Positions 47,516-56,349 of a DNA stretch of 64,000 bases are shown in pieces (the first letter of the stretch is position 1; the number at the start of each line of letters is the position of its first letter). The DNA comes from Acetivibrio alkalicellulosi. GTDB lineage: Bacteria; Bacillota; Clostridia; Acetivibrionales; Acetivibrionaceae. A program made the translations under genes and the position numbers. The stretch covers positions 2,728,843 through 2,792,842 of the forward strand of contig VLTH01000002.1 in NCBI GenBank assembly GCA_008125075.1. The letters run 5' to 3'. The notes beneath the pieces were generated by a model. It made no database searches, was not told the origin of the DNA, and saw only the letters and a program-made list of their open reading frames with translations.

Positions 47516-49336
47516 TCACATAATATTACCAATATCTAAAACGGGGGCTATTTTCCCGTTTTCAACAATAGATACTTTTGAAGCAAACTCAAGATTTTCA
47601 AAACCTTCACCAAGGGGCTTTACTGCAAACTCTTTTTTTTCTAAAACATTATCTACCATAAGCGCTCTTTTTTTACCTTCATAATCCAAAATCACAGATA
47701 AGGATACATCTTTTAATAAAATATTTCCAAAAATATTCTCTAATAAAAGTATTTCAATAACCTCATCTTTAATTCTTAAAGCTTTCATTATTCCTCCTGA
47801 TTTAATAATTTGATTCTTATCTATTTTTTGTATTTTACTTATATATCCTGAAGGAATAATAAACTTAGACTTTTCTATTTCTACAATTATACCGTCCACT
47901 ACAAAAGCATCATCAGGAATTCTAATTATCATGCGACTTGTGTTACCATTATTTTGAATGTGCTCAATTTTACCTCCAAAATCGTTTGCATATTGAGATA
48001 AATCTTTTGTTTTTGTTTTAATAGGATCATTCTCAAGATAATCATAATTTAATTCAAGTTGAACAGTTTCATAATTTCTTATTATTTTTATGTCTATGTT
48101 TTTTTTGTCTTTTTTGCTATTTAGACCTAGAACTATATATTCAAGAGTGTTATTTAATACAATCCTTATTTTTTCTATTTTAGATCTGTCAATTAGGGTT
48201 TCTTCGCCTTCAATTGTTATATTAATTTCTTTACCTTCTTTATATGCATTGCTTTTTGTTTTTTTTATAGCTTCTCTTGTTATTTCTTTAAAGGATGTCT
48301 TTTTTAATCTGGTTCCTAGATTTTGCATGTTTCTCACGTGTTTTCCATATTTTAATAGATATGCTTTTATTTTATCACCAGACATAAATCTTTTGTCTGC
48401 CTGTTCAATTAGAGATGACTGCAAAACAAAAACATCACTAAGAGCTGACATTAGTTTTTCAAGTCTTTCAAATGGTATCCTCATAGATTTACCGATATCT
48501 TGATCAATAACTTTATCTTCAACTCTAGTAGTATCTTCTGTTTTAAATGTTTTTACTTTTTCTTCTATCTTGTTGCATTGTTCTATTATTTCTACACAAT
48601 TTTCTTTTTTTCTCTCATCAATAATTTCTCGTGATAATTGACATGAGTAAAGCAATAAATCCATAGTATCTTTTTCAACTAATCCATTTGTCTTGATTAT
48701 TCTGTCAATAAGCTTCTCCGAACTACTTGCAATAGTCTTTATACTTTGATTATTAATAAAACCTGAATAGCTTCTTAATATGTGAAGATCGTTAAATATA
48801 TCTAAAATACACTCGCTACTACCTCTTTGATTTTGAATTGACATAATTTCAGATTCAATTTTCATTATTTGACTTTTTATTTCATTCATAAAATAAAGAT
48901 TCATATCTTGATCAACTGCAAAGGGTTGTATGTCTTTATAGTTATTATGTGTATCTTTTAACACACAGTTTAGCCTTAATATTATTTTATCAAGATTAGA
49001 TGATAAATTAACATCTTCTTTTCCATTATCCCTTATATAGTCAAAAGATTTTTTCAAAAAGTCGCGACATACAAATAACAATTCTGTTATATCTTTGCTT
49101 ATTTTGATTTTATCATCTCTAATCTCCTGAAGTATATTTTCCATATTATGAGTGAGTTCTGCCATTTTTGAATAACCCATTGAAGCTGATGACCCTTTCA
49201 TAGAATGAGCAATCCTGAAAAGACTGTTTATCACGTCTTTATTATCAGAACTATCCTCTATAGTTTCAAGGAATTTCAACATAGATTCCATCTGTTCTTT
49301 TGTCTCTTCAATAAATATAGAAAATAATTGGTCCAT
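47516..49336 (-). CDS. CheA-like protein with degenerate ATPase domain
   Basis: A 606-residue CheA homologue. HPt 1 is intact (RIAHSMKGSSASMG, His44). A second HPt-like bundle keeps a histidine (NDLHILRSYSGF). P3 (RIPFERLEKLMSALSDVFVL) and the CheW-like C-terminus are recognisable. In the kinase domain, however, the N-box is replaced by KIRIVLNNTLEYIVLGL, and both the DxGxG and the SGRGVG boxes are missing. It should not bind or hydrolyse ATP but could still accept phosphate on its HPt from another CheA, acting as a scaffold or phosphorelay. ATG 49336 follows GAGGTG. Confidence 0.85.
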   Translation of the reverse strand: MDQLFSIFIEETKEQMESMLKFLETIEDSSDNKDVINSLFRIAHSMKGSSASMGYSKMAELTHNMENILQEIRDDKIKISKDITELLFVCRDFLKKSFDYIRDNGKEDVNLSSNLDKIILRLNCVLKDTHNNYKDIQPFAVDQDMNLYFMNEIKSQIMKIESEIMSIQNQRGSSECILDIFNDLHILRSYSGFINNQSIKTIASSSEKLIDRIIKTNGLVEKDTMDLLLYSCQLSREIIDERKKENCVEIIEQCNKIEEKVKTFKTEDTTRVEDKVIDQDIGKSMRIPFERLEKLMSALSDVFVLQSSLIEQADKRFMSGDKIKAYLLKYGKHVRNMQNLGTRLKKTSFKEITREAIKKTKSNAYKEGKEINITIEGEETLIDRSKIEKIRIVLNNTLEYIVLGLNSKKDKKNIDIKIIRNYETVQLELNYDYLENDPIKTKTKDLSQYANDFGGKIEHIQNNGNTSRMIIRIPDDAFVVDGIIVEIEKSKFIIPSGYISKIQKIDKNQIIKSGGIMKALRIKDEVIEILLLENIFGNILLKDVSLSVILDYEGKKRALMVDNVLEKKEFAVKPLGEGFENLEFASKVSIVENGKIAPVLDIGNIM

Positions 49337-49393
49337 AGCAGTTCTCACCTCACACTGTAAATATATAATTGCTTAATGACTATGCGCATTATA

Positions 49394-49858
49394 CTATTCT
49401 TCAAATGAGATATTAAGCTCCATTTTTTCTTCTTCATTAAATATAAACGGAATTGTTATAACAGACATTTTATCGAAAGAAATTTCCATTTTTTCTCCTA
49501 ACAGAACAGTTGGAGGACCTATGTCTAAAGTTAAACCATGCTTAGATAAAGAAATTCCGCAATTACCTATAGTCATATTTGCCAATTCAGCAAGAGCACT
49601 CTTTGCCATGTCATCTAAATCGTTAACCTCAAAACCTCCCATCATAGCCGAAACTATTTTGCAGGCAAATTCTTTGCTTAGTGTAAAAACAGCATGACCT
49701 CTTATAGAACCTACAAGAGCAATCATAACAGCAACATTGTCACTATAGTATGGTTTGTCTCTTTTGTAGGATTCTTTAGAAGATACACTAAAATTAGTTA
49801 TTTGACTTAAAAGACTAACACCAACTTCTGCTATCGTTTCAATGTACTCCTTTTTCAT
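49394..49858 (-). CDS. cheX: CheX-type CheY-P phosphatase
   Basis: A 154-residue protein with the CheX/CheC phosphatase signature E..N within SALAELANMTIGN, after VGSIRGHAVFTLSKE. CheX dephosphorylates CheY-like receivers to reset signalling. It has one catalytic motif, as in CheX rather than the doubled CheC. The ATG is at 49858, first in the cheX/CheA-like/cheY run. Confidence 0.88.
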   Translation of the reverse strand: MKKEYIETIAEVGVSLLSQITNFSVSSKESYKRDKPYYSDNVAVMIALVGSIRGHAVFTLSKEFACKIVSAMMGGFEVNDLDDMAKSALAELANMTIGNCGISLSKHGLTLDIGPPTVLLGEKMEISFDKMSVITIPFIFNEEEKMELNISFEE

Positions 49859-49958
49859 ATATGACTCTCCATTCTTTTTAAGTTTACAGCTACCGCTGAT
49901 ATTTTAATATTACATTGATTTAATATATCGTCATTTATAGACAAAATATTTAGTTTGT

Positions 49959-50116
49959 TATTTGATGCCAAATAGGCCTCAGTGAAAAGTGTAAGTAATA
50001 TTTCATGCATTCCTTGGAATGCTGATAATATAACTTACACTATTGTTTCACTTTTTGGCCTTATTTGTTGCCAAATAGGCCTCAGTGAAAAGTGTAAGTA
50101 ATATTTCATGCATTCC
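49959..50116. repeat. F1 palindromic repeat, one and a half units
   Basis: A full unit (50016-50116) folds end to end: GGAATGC/GCATTCC, AACTTACACT/AGTGTAAGT, TTTCACT/AGTGAAA, GGCCTTATTTG/CAAATAGGCC around TTGC. A second right half (49959-50015) is joined at GCATTCCTTGGAATGC. The end of the unit supplies the stop and last codons of the kinase gene at 50106. Confidence 0.85.
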
Positions 50117-51308
50117 TTAACACGGCGGTGAAGAAAAATTTGCTTCCCTGTCCTACTTTACTTTCAACCCACATATCTCCACCCATTTCTTCTATAATGT
50201 GTTTTGATATAAATAATCCAAGACCTATTCCGCTCTGCTTGCGTGTATAAGATCTATCAAGCTGATTAAAACTATTGAACAATTTATCAATATTTTTTTC
50301 CTCTACGCCTATTCCTGTGTCTTCTACTACAAATACTATGTATTCTACATTGTTTTCAATCTTTTTGGTTAATAATATTTTAATACTTCCCTTATTGGTA
50401 TATTTAAAAGCGTTACTTAATAAATAATTTATTACTTGCTTGAGCTTGTCTCTGTCAGAATATACATGTAGGGGCAAATCATCACTTATATAGTACTCAA
50501 ATAGCAATTCTTTTTCTAAAGCTTTTTGCCTGTAAATATCTACAACTTCCTCTATTAATTCTTTTAATTCAAAATTAATACTGATAGATTTTAAACTTCC
50601 AGAATCAATTTTTGAAAAATCTAATAGATCATTTATTATATTTATTAGGGAGTATACGCAATCTTTTGCAATTTCAAGATTGTAACGCTGTTCTCTGTCA
50701 AGATTCCCCATTAGTGTCAACTCCAGCATACCAATGATTCCATTTAGAGGAGTTCTCATTTCGTGACTCATGTTATCAATGAATTGATTCTTGACTTTAT
50801 TTGCTTGCTCTAATTCTTCTTTTACTTTTTTATACTTATTAATTGATTCCATCAACATATTATACATCTGTCTCTGATTTGTAACATCATCAATTACAAG
50901 AAAATAATATTTTTTATTATCCATAAACATTTTTGACATATTTAATTTTAAAAACTTTTTAATTGGTTTGTTTTTTATATTTAATGTATATTCTAATTGT
51001 ATATTTTCGCTTTTATCATCCTTATCTATTTTATTTATGTCTTCTCTTATTATACAATTGCAGCATTCCTCTCCAAATCCACATCCATTACTTAAACTTT
51101 TAATACATCCTATACCTTCACCAAATACTTTGTCTATACTATCACTACGTTTTTTTTCTATTATACAAAGCATAGATTTATTTATATCAACAATTCTGAT
51201 ATCTTCATTGAGAAGAACCATTCCAATTGGAGCTTTTTCAATAACATTTTTAATACTCTTTATCTCAACATTTACTGATTTATTTTTATTACTATATTCT
51301 TTAGCCAC
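50106..51308 (-). CDS. PAS sensor histidine kinase with Cys-rich PAS
   Basis: A 400-residue cytosolic kinase: PAS (about 20-150) containing a cysteine-rich insert ([20 protein letters not shown]), a short coiled coil, HisKA ([18 protein letters not shown]) and HATPase ([24 protein letters not shown]). There is no receiver domain. GTG start with AAAGGAGG 11 nt upstream. The final codons (RNA then TGA) come from the F1 repeat. The cysteine motif recurs in PAS kinases and may bind a metal, but this is unproven. Confidence 0.88.
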   Translation of the reverse strand: MAKEYSNKNKSVNVEIKSIKNVIEKAPIGMVLLNEDIRIVDINKSMLCIIEKKRSDSIDKVFGEGIGCIKSLSNGCGFGEECCNCIIREDINKIDKDDKSENIQLEYTLNIKNKPIKKFLKLNMSKMFMDNKKYYFLVIDDVTNQRQMYNMLMESINKYKKVKEELEQANKVKNQFIDNMSHEMRTPLNGIIGMLELTLMGNLDREQRYNLEIAKDCVYSLINIINDLLDFSKIDSGSLKSISINFELKELIEEVVDIYRQKALEKELLFEYYISDDLPLHVYSDRDKLKQVINYLLSNAFKYTNKGSIKILLTKKIENNVEYIVFVVEDTGIGVEEKNIDKLFNSFNQLDRSYTRKQSGIGLGLFISKHIIEEMGGDMWVESKVGQGSKFFFTAVLRNA

Positions 51309-51655
51309 TATAAATTAAGCCTCCTTTGAAGTTTTTGGCAAAGAAAATCACCAATGAATAAAAATACTAAATTTTGTTACAATATTATATCGTCTAATGT
51401 AATCTAAATCTAAAATTTCAAATTTCCATTTATGGTAAATCAGTTTCATTTTTCTTTTGTATCCTTCTATTTTTTGTGTCTTTATTCCTTTTTTATCATG
51501 TTAATATATTTAAGTATCTTTAAATCCAAGAGTATCTTCTTTCATTGTCTTCAACTCCATATTGTTTGTAAATCAATTAACTTCCCTCTATGTTATATTT
51601 CGTCAAATAAAAAAGATTTATTAACTTATTTCATGCGTATTTTCCAATATATTTC

Positions 51656-51730
51656 TTTCACAGAGGCCTATTTGGCATTAAATAAGGTATGTAGTGGAAT
51701 AGTAGTGGAAGTCATGTTCTCGGCAATCAT
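51656..51730. repeat. F1 repeat, diverged copy
   Basis: CACAGAGGCCTATTTGGCAT followed by TAAATAAGGT is the F1 core in opposite orientation, with outer arms TATGTAGTGGAATAGTAGTGG and no perfect match. It lies between two kinase genes. The remaining bases of 51309-51733 are AT-rich with no gene I support. Confidence 0.6.
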
Positions 51731-51733
51731 AAG

Positions 51734-54700
51734 TTATTTTAAACATTTTCTAATAGCTTCATCTAGTTTATCTTTAGTTATAGGCTTTGGTAAATATTCA
51801 TCCATTCCGGCTTCAATACACTTTTCTCTGTCACCTTCTAAAGCATTTGCTGTCATAGCCATTATAGGTGTTTCTTTGTTTTTTACACTTTTTGTCTTGA
51901 TTAATTTTGAAGCAGTGTATCCATCCATGATAGGCATTTGACAATCCATTATTATCAGATCATACTTTTTAATTTCACATGCTTCTACAGCTTCTTTACC
52001 ATTAACAGCTGTTTCACATTCAAACCCCATTTTTTTAGTCATTATGCTCACAAGTTTCCTGTTTGCATCGGTGTCTTCCACTAGTAAAATACACTTATTT
52101 TGCCTAAAATTATCTTCTCTAATTACATGTCTTGTAATTAGATTTTGTTCATTATTATTACAACCACTTACAGCAGAAATTATGTCTAATAATTCTTTCT
52201 TCCTTGCAGGTTTTGCCAAATATCCTTTAAAGCCATATTCTAAAGCTTTTCTTCCATCTCCTCTTTTTGCCGATGAAGTAAGCATGATTATTTTAGTTTT
52301 TGTTTCATTTTTTATTTTTTTTATCCTATGCTCAAACTCTAAAATATCAACTTTAGAAACTTCAAAGTCAATTAAAGCTACGTCTATTTGTGGCTCAGTT
52401 TTGATTTCAATATACTCTAAAGCTTCATTTACATCTTTTTTTTCTATAACAAAGCCCCCTGCTTCCTCAAGATACTCTTTAAATATTCTTCTATTAGTGG
52501 TATTGTCATCTACTAGTAAAATCTTTAAATTTTTAATTTCATCATACTTTATTTTCTCATTGCTATCTCCTTTTTCTAAGGTTAGCTGAATAATAAATTT
52601 AGTTCCTATATTTTCCTTGCTCTCTACTAGAAGCTCACCGTCCATTAGTTTAATAATTCCTTTTGAAATTGCTAATCCAAGACCTGTTCCTCCATATTTT
52701 CTGGTAGTAGATATATCTCCCTGGGTAAAAGGCTTAAAAAGATTATTTAATATTTCTTTTGGAATACCTATCCCAGTATCTGACACTTCTATTTTTACAC
52801 TTACACAATCTTTAGTTTCATTTGTCTTTTCTATTTCAACGATAATTTCACCCTTTTCAGTGAACTTAACAGCATTTCCAACAATATTATTCATTACCTG
52901 TCTCAATCTTTGTGGGTCACCCTTAACCTCACTAGGTACCCCTCCTCTTATTTCAGAATGTACCTGTATATCTTTTTTTAATGCTTTAGGTGAAATAAGC
53001 AATACAGAATCTTCAATTACACTGTGAATATTAAAATTAATATTTTCAAGATCAAATTTTCCTGCTTCAATCTTTGAAAAATCCAACACATTGTTAATTA
53101 AGTACAAAAGCGAATCTGATGCATTTCTCATTTCATTTAGGTAATTCATTTGTTCTTTATTTAGAGGAGTGTCCATTAAAAGCTCGGCAAAACCAACTAT
53201 ACCATTTAGTGGTGTTCTTATTTCATGAGACATGTTAGCTAAAAAGAATCCTTTTTCTACATTTGCCACTTCCGCCGCAGTCTTTTCTTCTTGAAGTTCT
53301 TTTCCCACTATTCCCCTTTCAATTGATCTAGAAACTGAAGTGATAAAAGATTTAAATACAAGTTTTTCTGCTAACGTCCATAAAATTTCTTTTTCACAGT
53401 TTTCAAATGCCACAAAGCCCCAAAATTCTTCTCTAACAAATAAAGGTACAAAATAAACAGATGCCATCTTGTTACATTTAAATATCTCTTGTATTACTTT
53501 ATTTTCAATGGCATTTACTAATTCAAAATCTTCTCCCTTTTTTAAATAACTAAAAATATCTGGTGCATCTTTAAAATTTATTTTATTATTGATTGTATTT
53601 TCTTTGAAGGATGAATTACTTTTTGAATACCATTCATAAATTCTATGTGCTAAGCTATCTCCTGTTTCTTCATCTTGCTTGTTCTCATAAAGGCATATAA
53701 CATCAACTTTAGCAGCATCGCCAATTACTCCAAGAGCTTTATATATAGAATCTCTATAATCTATTCCATGTAGAAGTACACCTGTTGCCTTTGCTGTAGC
53801 TGAAAGCAACATATACATTTGCTTTAATGCTTCTTCATTTTTCTTTTTATCAGTTATATCAAAAAGTGTAACAAACCATCCTGTTATTATGTTTTCTTTT
53901 TTTACAAAATAAACATGGGTTGCATACCATTTATTTTCAATCTCTATCTCAAAAAATTCATTTGCATTAATCTTAAGATTAGCCTCTAGTTTATCCCAAA
54001 ATATAATAACTTCTTTTGCATCCATTTCTTCCACATACATATTTAGTCCAAGTATTTTTTTGGCTGATGGATTAATACCTGCAATTTTATATTTATCATC
54101 AATTAGAATTACTCCCTCTTCCATTTTTTCATGAATAGTTTCTACTATAGCCATTTTTCTTTCAAAAAAGCCTTTAATTATTGCAAAAGCAAAACAAATA
54201 CAAGTAATAGAAAAAGCTGCAGGAGTATAATCAAAATTCAACATTCTGAGTAAATATAAAAAGTTTATTAGAAATGGTGCAAAAACTCCTAGTATAACTA
54301 TATAAAATTCCCACGGTCTCTTTTTTCTTTTCAGCTCAAAAAATATAATTATACATCCAGCAATTATTAGAGAATATGAGTATATGAGATTAAGATAATA
54401 GCCAAATCCTCGTTCATATTTGTAGATTTCGAATCCTTTTAAATCTTCTAACAGATATACATTTGACCAAAATAACCCATGGAATTCATTTGTAAATACC
54501 AAAACCAAAGATATTATTGGAACAACATATAATAGGTAAATACGCTTTTTGGGGAGTATCTCATGTTTTTTTGAGTATTCTAAGGAAAAAAGAAACCAAA
54601 CCACAGGCACAAAAGAAGTTCCTAAGTATGTTAGCTTTGCAAAAGTGATATTTATTCCTAATGGTTTTAGGGCTTCAAAAATTGAAAAAAATGACCATAT

Positions 54701-54829
54701 AATGATAAATAGCATTAGTTTTACAAAATTGATATAGCGTTTTTTCTTGTCAAATGATTTTCTTATAAACACTATAAGAATTATTGGCATAAATATAGAT
54801 ATGATAGTCAGAACAATATACGTTTCCAA
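51734..54829 (-). CDS. Hybrid sensor kinase: 7TM-PAS-GAF-HisKA-HATPase-REC-REC
   Basis: A 1031-residue membrane kinase. Residues 1-225 are a HisKA_7TM-type sensor (seven helices); PAS (about 228-330); GAF (about 345-500); HisKA with [16 protein letters not shown] (His535); HATPase with DTGIGIPKEI and [17 protein letters not shown] 1 (about 765-885), whose Asp lies in VALIDFEV; and REC 2 (about 905-1030) with MDCQMPIMDG. TTG start after AAGGGGGA. There is no HPt, so the separate HPt at 55469-55822 could complete the relay. Confidence 0.91.
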   Translation of the reverse strand: METYIVLTIISIFMPIILIVFIRKSFDKKKRYINFVKLMLFIIIWSFFSIFEALKPLGINITFAKLTYLGTSFVPVVWFLFSLEYSKKHEILPKKRIYLLYVVPIISLVLVFTNEFHGLFWSNVYLLEDLKGFEIYKYERGFGYYLNLIYSYSLIIAGCIIIFFELKRKKRPWEFYIVILGVFAPFLINFLYLLRMLNFDYTPAAFSITCICFAFAIIKGFFERKMAIVETIHEKMEEGVILIDDKYKIAGINPSAKKILGLNMYVEEMDAKEVIIFWDKLEANLKINANEFFEIEIENKWYATHVYFVKKENIITGWFVTLFDITDKKKNEEALKQMYMLLSATAKATGVLLHGIDYRDSIYKALGVIGDAAKVDVICLYENKQDEETGDSLAHRIYEWYSKSNSSFKENTINNKINFKDAPDIFSYLKKGEDFELVNAIENKVIQEIFKCNKMASVYFVPLFVREEFWGFVAFENCEKEILWTLAEKLVFKSFITSVSRSIERGIVGKELQEEKTAAEVANVEKGFFLANMSHEIRTPLNGIVGFAELLMDTPLNKEQMNYLNEMRNASDSLLYLINNVLDFSKIEAGKFDLENINFNIHSVIEDSVLLISPKALKKDIQVHSEIRGGVPSEVKGDPQRLRQVMNNIVGNAVKFTEKGEIIVEIEKTNETKDCVSVKIEVSDTGIGIPKEILNNLFKPFTQGDISTTRKYGGTGLGLAISKGIIKLMDGELLVESKENIGTKFIIQLTLEKGDSNEKIKYDEIKNLKILLVDDNTTNRRIFKEYLEEAGGFVIEKKDVNEALEYIEIKTEPQIDVALIDFEVSKVDILEFEHRIKKIKNETKTKIIMLTSSAKRGDGRKALEYGFKGYLAKPARKKELLDIISAVSGCNNNEQNLITRHVIREDNFRQNKCILLVEDTDANRKLVSIMTKKMGFECETAVNGKEAVEACEIKKYDLIIMDCQMPIMDGYTASKLIKTKSVKNKETPIMAMTANALEGDREKCIEAGMDEYLPKPITKDKLDEAIRKCLK

Positions 54830-54868
54830 ATATGTTCCCCCTTGAGTTAAATATTTAGGAATTTTGAA

Positions 54869-55008
54869 AATATAACTTTCACATACTATTTGACTACAGG
54901 CCTTATTAGAATAGTTAGAATAAAGTGAAAGACATTAAAAGTCAGGCTCGAAACCCCGAGCTTTTTATTGATGCCAAATAGAACCTATGAAAAGTGGATG
55001 TAATGTTT
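54869..55008. repeat. F1 repeat, interrupted copy
   Basis: The left arm ATAACTTTCACATACTATTT...GGCCTTATT (54869-54905) and the right arm GATGCCAAATAGAACCTATG (from about 54969) are separated by about 60 bp containing a small hairpin (CTCG...CGAG). It lies upstream of the 7TM kinase gene and after the receiver gene. Confidence 0.55.
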
Positions 55009-55018
55009 AAGACGCTAC

Positions 55019-55414
55019 TTAAGTGGACTTAGGGTCTTTTTCAAATATATTTAAAACTTTATTTGATAATTCCTTTGGATCTATAGGTTTTTTTAAATAA
55101 GCATCAACACCTAATCCTATTGCATATTTAACATTCTTTAAATCTGCATATTGGGTTAAAACCAATATAGATATATCATTATATCTACTTGTATTCTTTA
55201 GTTTTGTTATTAAATCAAATCCATTTTCTTTATTGAGGTTAAGGTCCATAATTATTAAGTCTGCCTTTTTACCATACTCTTCTATAGAGTTAAACATCCC
55301 AAATTCGCTTCCTGCTTGTCTTACAGTCATGCCTAACTTCTCGAGTATTACTTTAACCTCTTTTCTTATAGACGGGGAATCATCAACTATTAGTGCAACT
55401 TTTCCATCAATCAT
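55019..55414 (-). CDS. Single-domain response regulator
   Basis: A 131-residue receiver: ALIVDDSPSIRKEVK, Asp in LIIMDLNLNKENG, Thr in ILVLTQYAD and Lys in YLKKPIDPKEL. No output domain. ATG follows GAGGTGAAAAA. It lies between a free HPt protein and the 7TM hybrid kinase, so it is a candidate end point or intermediate of that relay. Confidence 0.9.
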   Translation of the reverse strand: MIDGKVALIVDDSPSIRKEVKVILEKLGMTVRQAGSEFGMFNSIEEYGKKADLIIMDLNLNKENGFDLITKLKNTSRYNDISILVLTQYADLKNVKYAIGLGVDAYLKKPIDPKELSNKVLNIFEKDPKST

Positions 55415-55468
55415 TTTTTCACCTCTAAAATTATCAATTCTAGCATAGGTTATATTTTGGGCATATTC

Positions 55469-55822
55469 CTATATATCTACAAAGTAATCCTTTATTTCTT
55501 TACAAACAACTTGTATACATTCTAGCAGTTCATTGATTTGGATATTTGACCTATCAGTTATTTTATTTTTAAACTTTAGGTCTAAATTTTTCGCAATTTC
55601 ATATAATTCATTTGCTTTATAACTTCCTGATATTCCCTTTATATTATGAATTATCTTACCAGCACAAGTATAGTCATTTTGTAAAAGACAACTTTTGAGA
55701 TTTTCTCTTTCTTGTAAAATTTCTTCTAAAAAAGTTTCATACAAATCTCTCATAGTTTCATTGTCAACATCAACATCTTTTACAAATGAATCAAAATCAA
55801 TTACTTGTTTAGATTGAGACAC
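55469..55822 (-). CDS. Free-standing HPt phosphotransfer protein
   Basis: A 117-residue four-helix HPt with the phosphorylated histidine in IIHNIKGISGSY (about residue 59). GTG start nine bases after AAAGGAG. Together with the receiver (55019) and the 7TM hybrid kinase lacking HPt (51734) it forms a plausible His-Asp-His-Asp relay. Confidence 0.88.
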   Translation of the reverse strand: MSQSKQVIDFDSFVKDVDVDNETMRDLYETFLEEILQERENLKSCLLQNDYTCAGKIIHNIKGISGSYKANELYEIAKNLDLKFKNKITDRSNIQINELLECIQVVCKEIKDYFVDI

Positions 55823-55959
55823 CTTTATTTCTCCTTTACCATATAATTTTATATGTCTAAATGTGCATTGGAATCACATAGAATTTTCAATGGTATTGTT
55901 AAGCTAAGTTCGCTACCTTCGATATTAGATTTCTAAGTAATATATATAAGCCTTTTATC

Positions 55960-56070
55960 TCAAATAATAAAAGGTCTACATTCGTAGTTTATTTTTTCTA
56001 TGGCTATTGAATTAATTTCACTTTTAAGAATGTTAATTTCATTTGATATTGACTCACATTTTATACTCAT
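55960..56070 (-). CDS. Very small ORF, 36 aa, unknown
   Basis: ATG at 56068-56070 with an excellent ribosome binding site (AAAGGAG, 7 nt upstream) opens MSIKCESISNEINILKSEIN and continues 16 residues to TGA. The predicted single helix (EINILKSEINSIAIEK) is vaguely like the first helix of Spo0E-type phosphatases, but the diagnostic second part is absent. A weak CCTTTTAT/ATAAAAGG hairpin overlaps its end. It could be a small peptide or a truncated gene. Confidence 0.4.
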   Translation of the reverse strand: MSIKCESISNEINILKSEINSIAIEKINYECRPFII

Positions 56071-56207
56071 TTTAGACTCCTTTGATAGGTATTAAATCTG
56101 GAAATGACTTAAAGATTACATAAATATTATATATTATTTTTTGTAATTTGTGAAGTACTTAAAATTTTCTTATTTTCCCCACATGGTATCTATTAAGTTT
56201 ACAGTAT

Positions 56208-56317
56208 ACTACTCTTCTGTTTATCACAGCTAAGCTTACTAGATGCATAGTACTTAAGTGAAGAATAACATGGAAAGAAACATTGTGGAGCAGATTGAAG
56301 CTTGTTCTGTGATATGT
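56208..56317. repeat. F2 repeat, diverged copy
   Basis: ACTACTCTTCTGTTTATCAC starts the element and GTTCTGTGATATG ends it. The stem TATCACAG/CTGTGATA, with inner AAGCTT/AAGCTT, replaces the CGCAGCGG/CCGCTGCG stem of the other F2 copies, so structure is kept while sequence changed. It lies upstream of the SDR gene. Confidence 0.55.
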
Positions 56318-56349
56318 TATTATAGAAAAAAAGAAAGGATATTTTAACC

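Noticed and set aside
51432-51941. 169-residue plus-strand frame
   Set aside because: Its second half is antisense to the 7TM kinase REC domain; the first half is low-complexity hydrophobic translation of AT-rich DNA plus an F1 repeat.
54900-54990. c-di-GMP riboswitch near the signalling genes
   Set aside because: No conserved GEMM core; the sequence is an interrupted F1 repeat.
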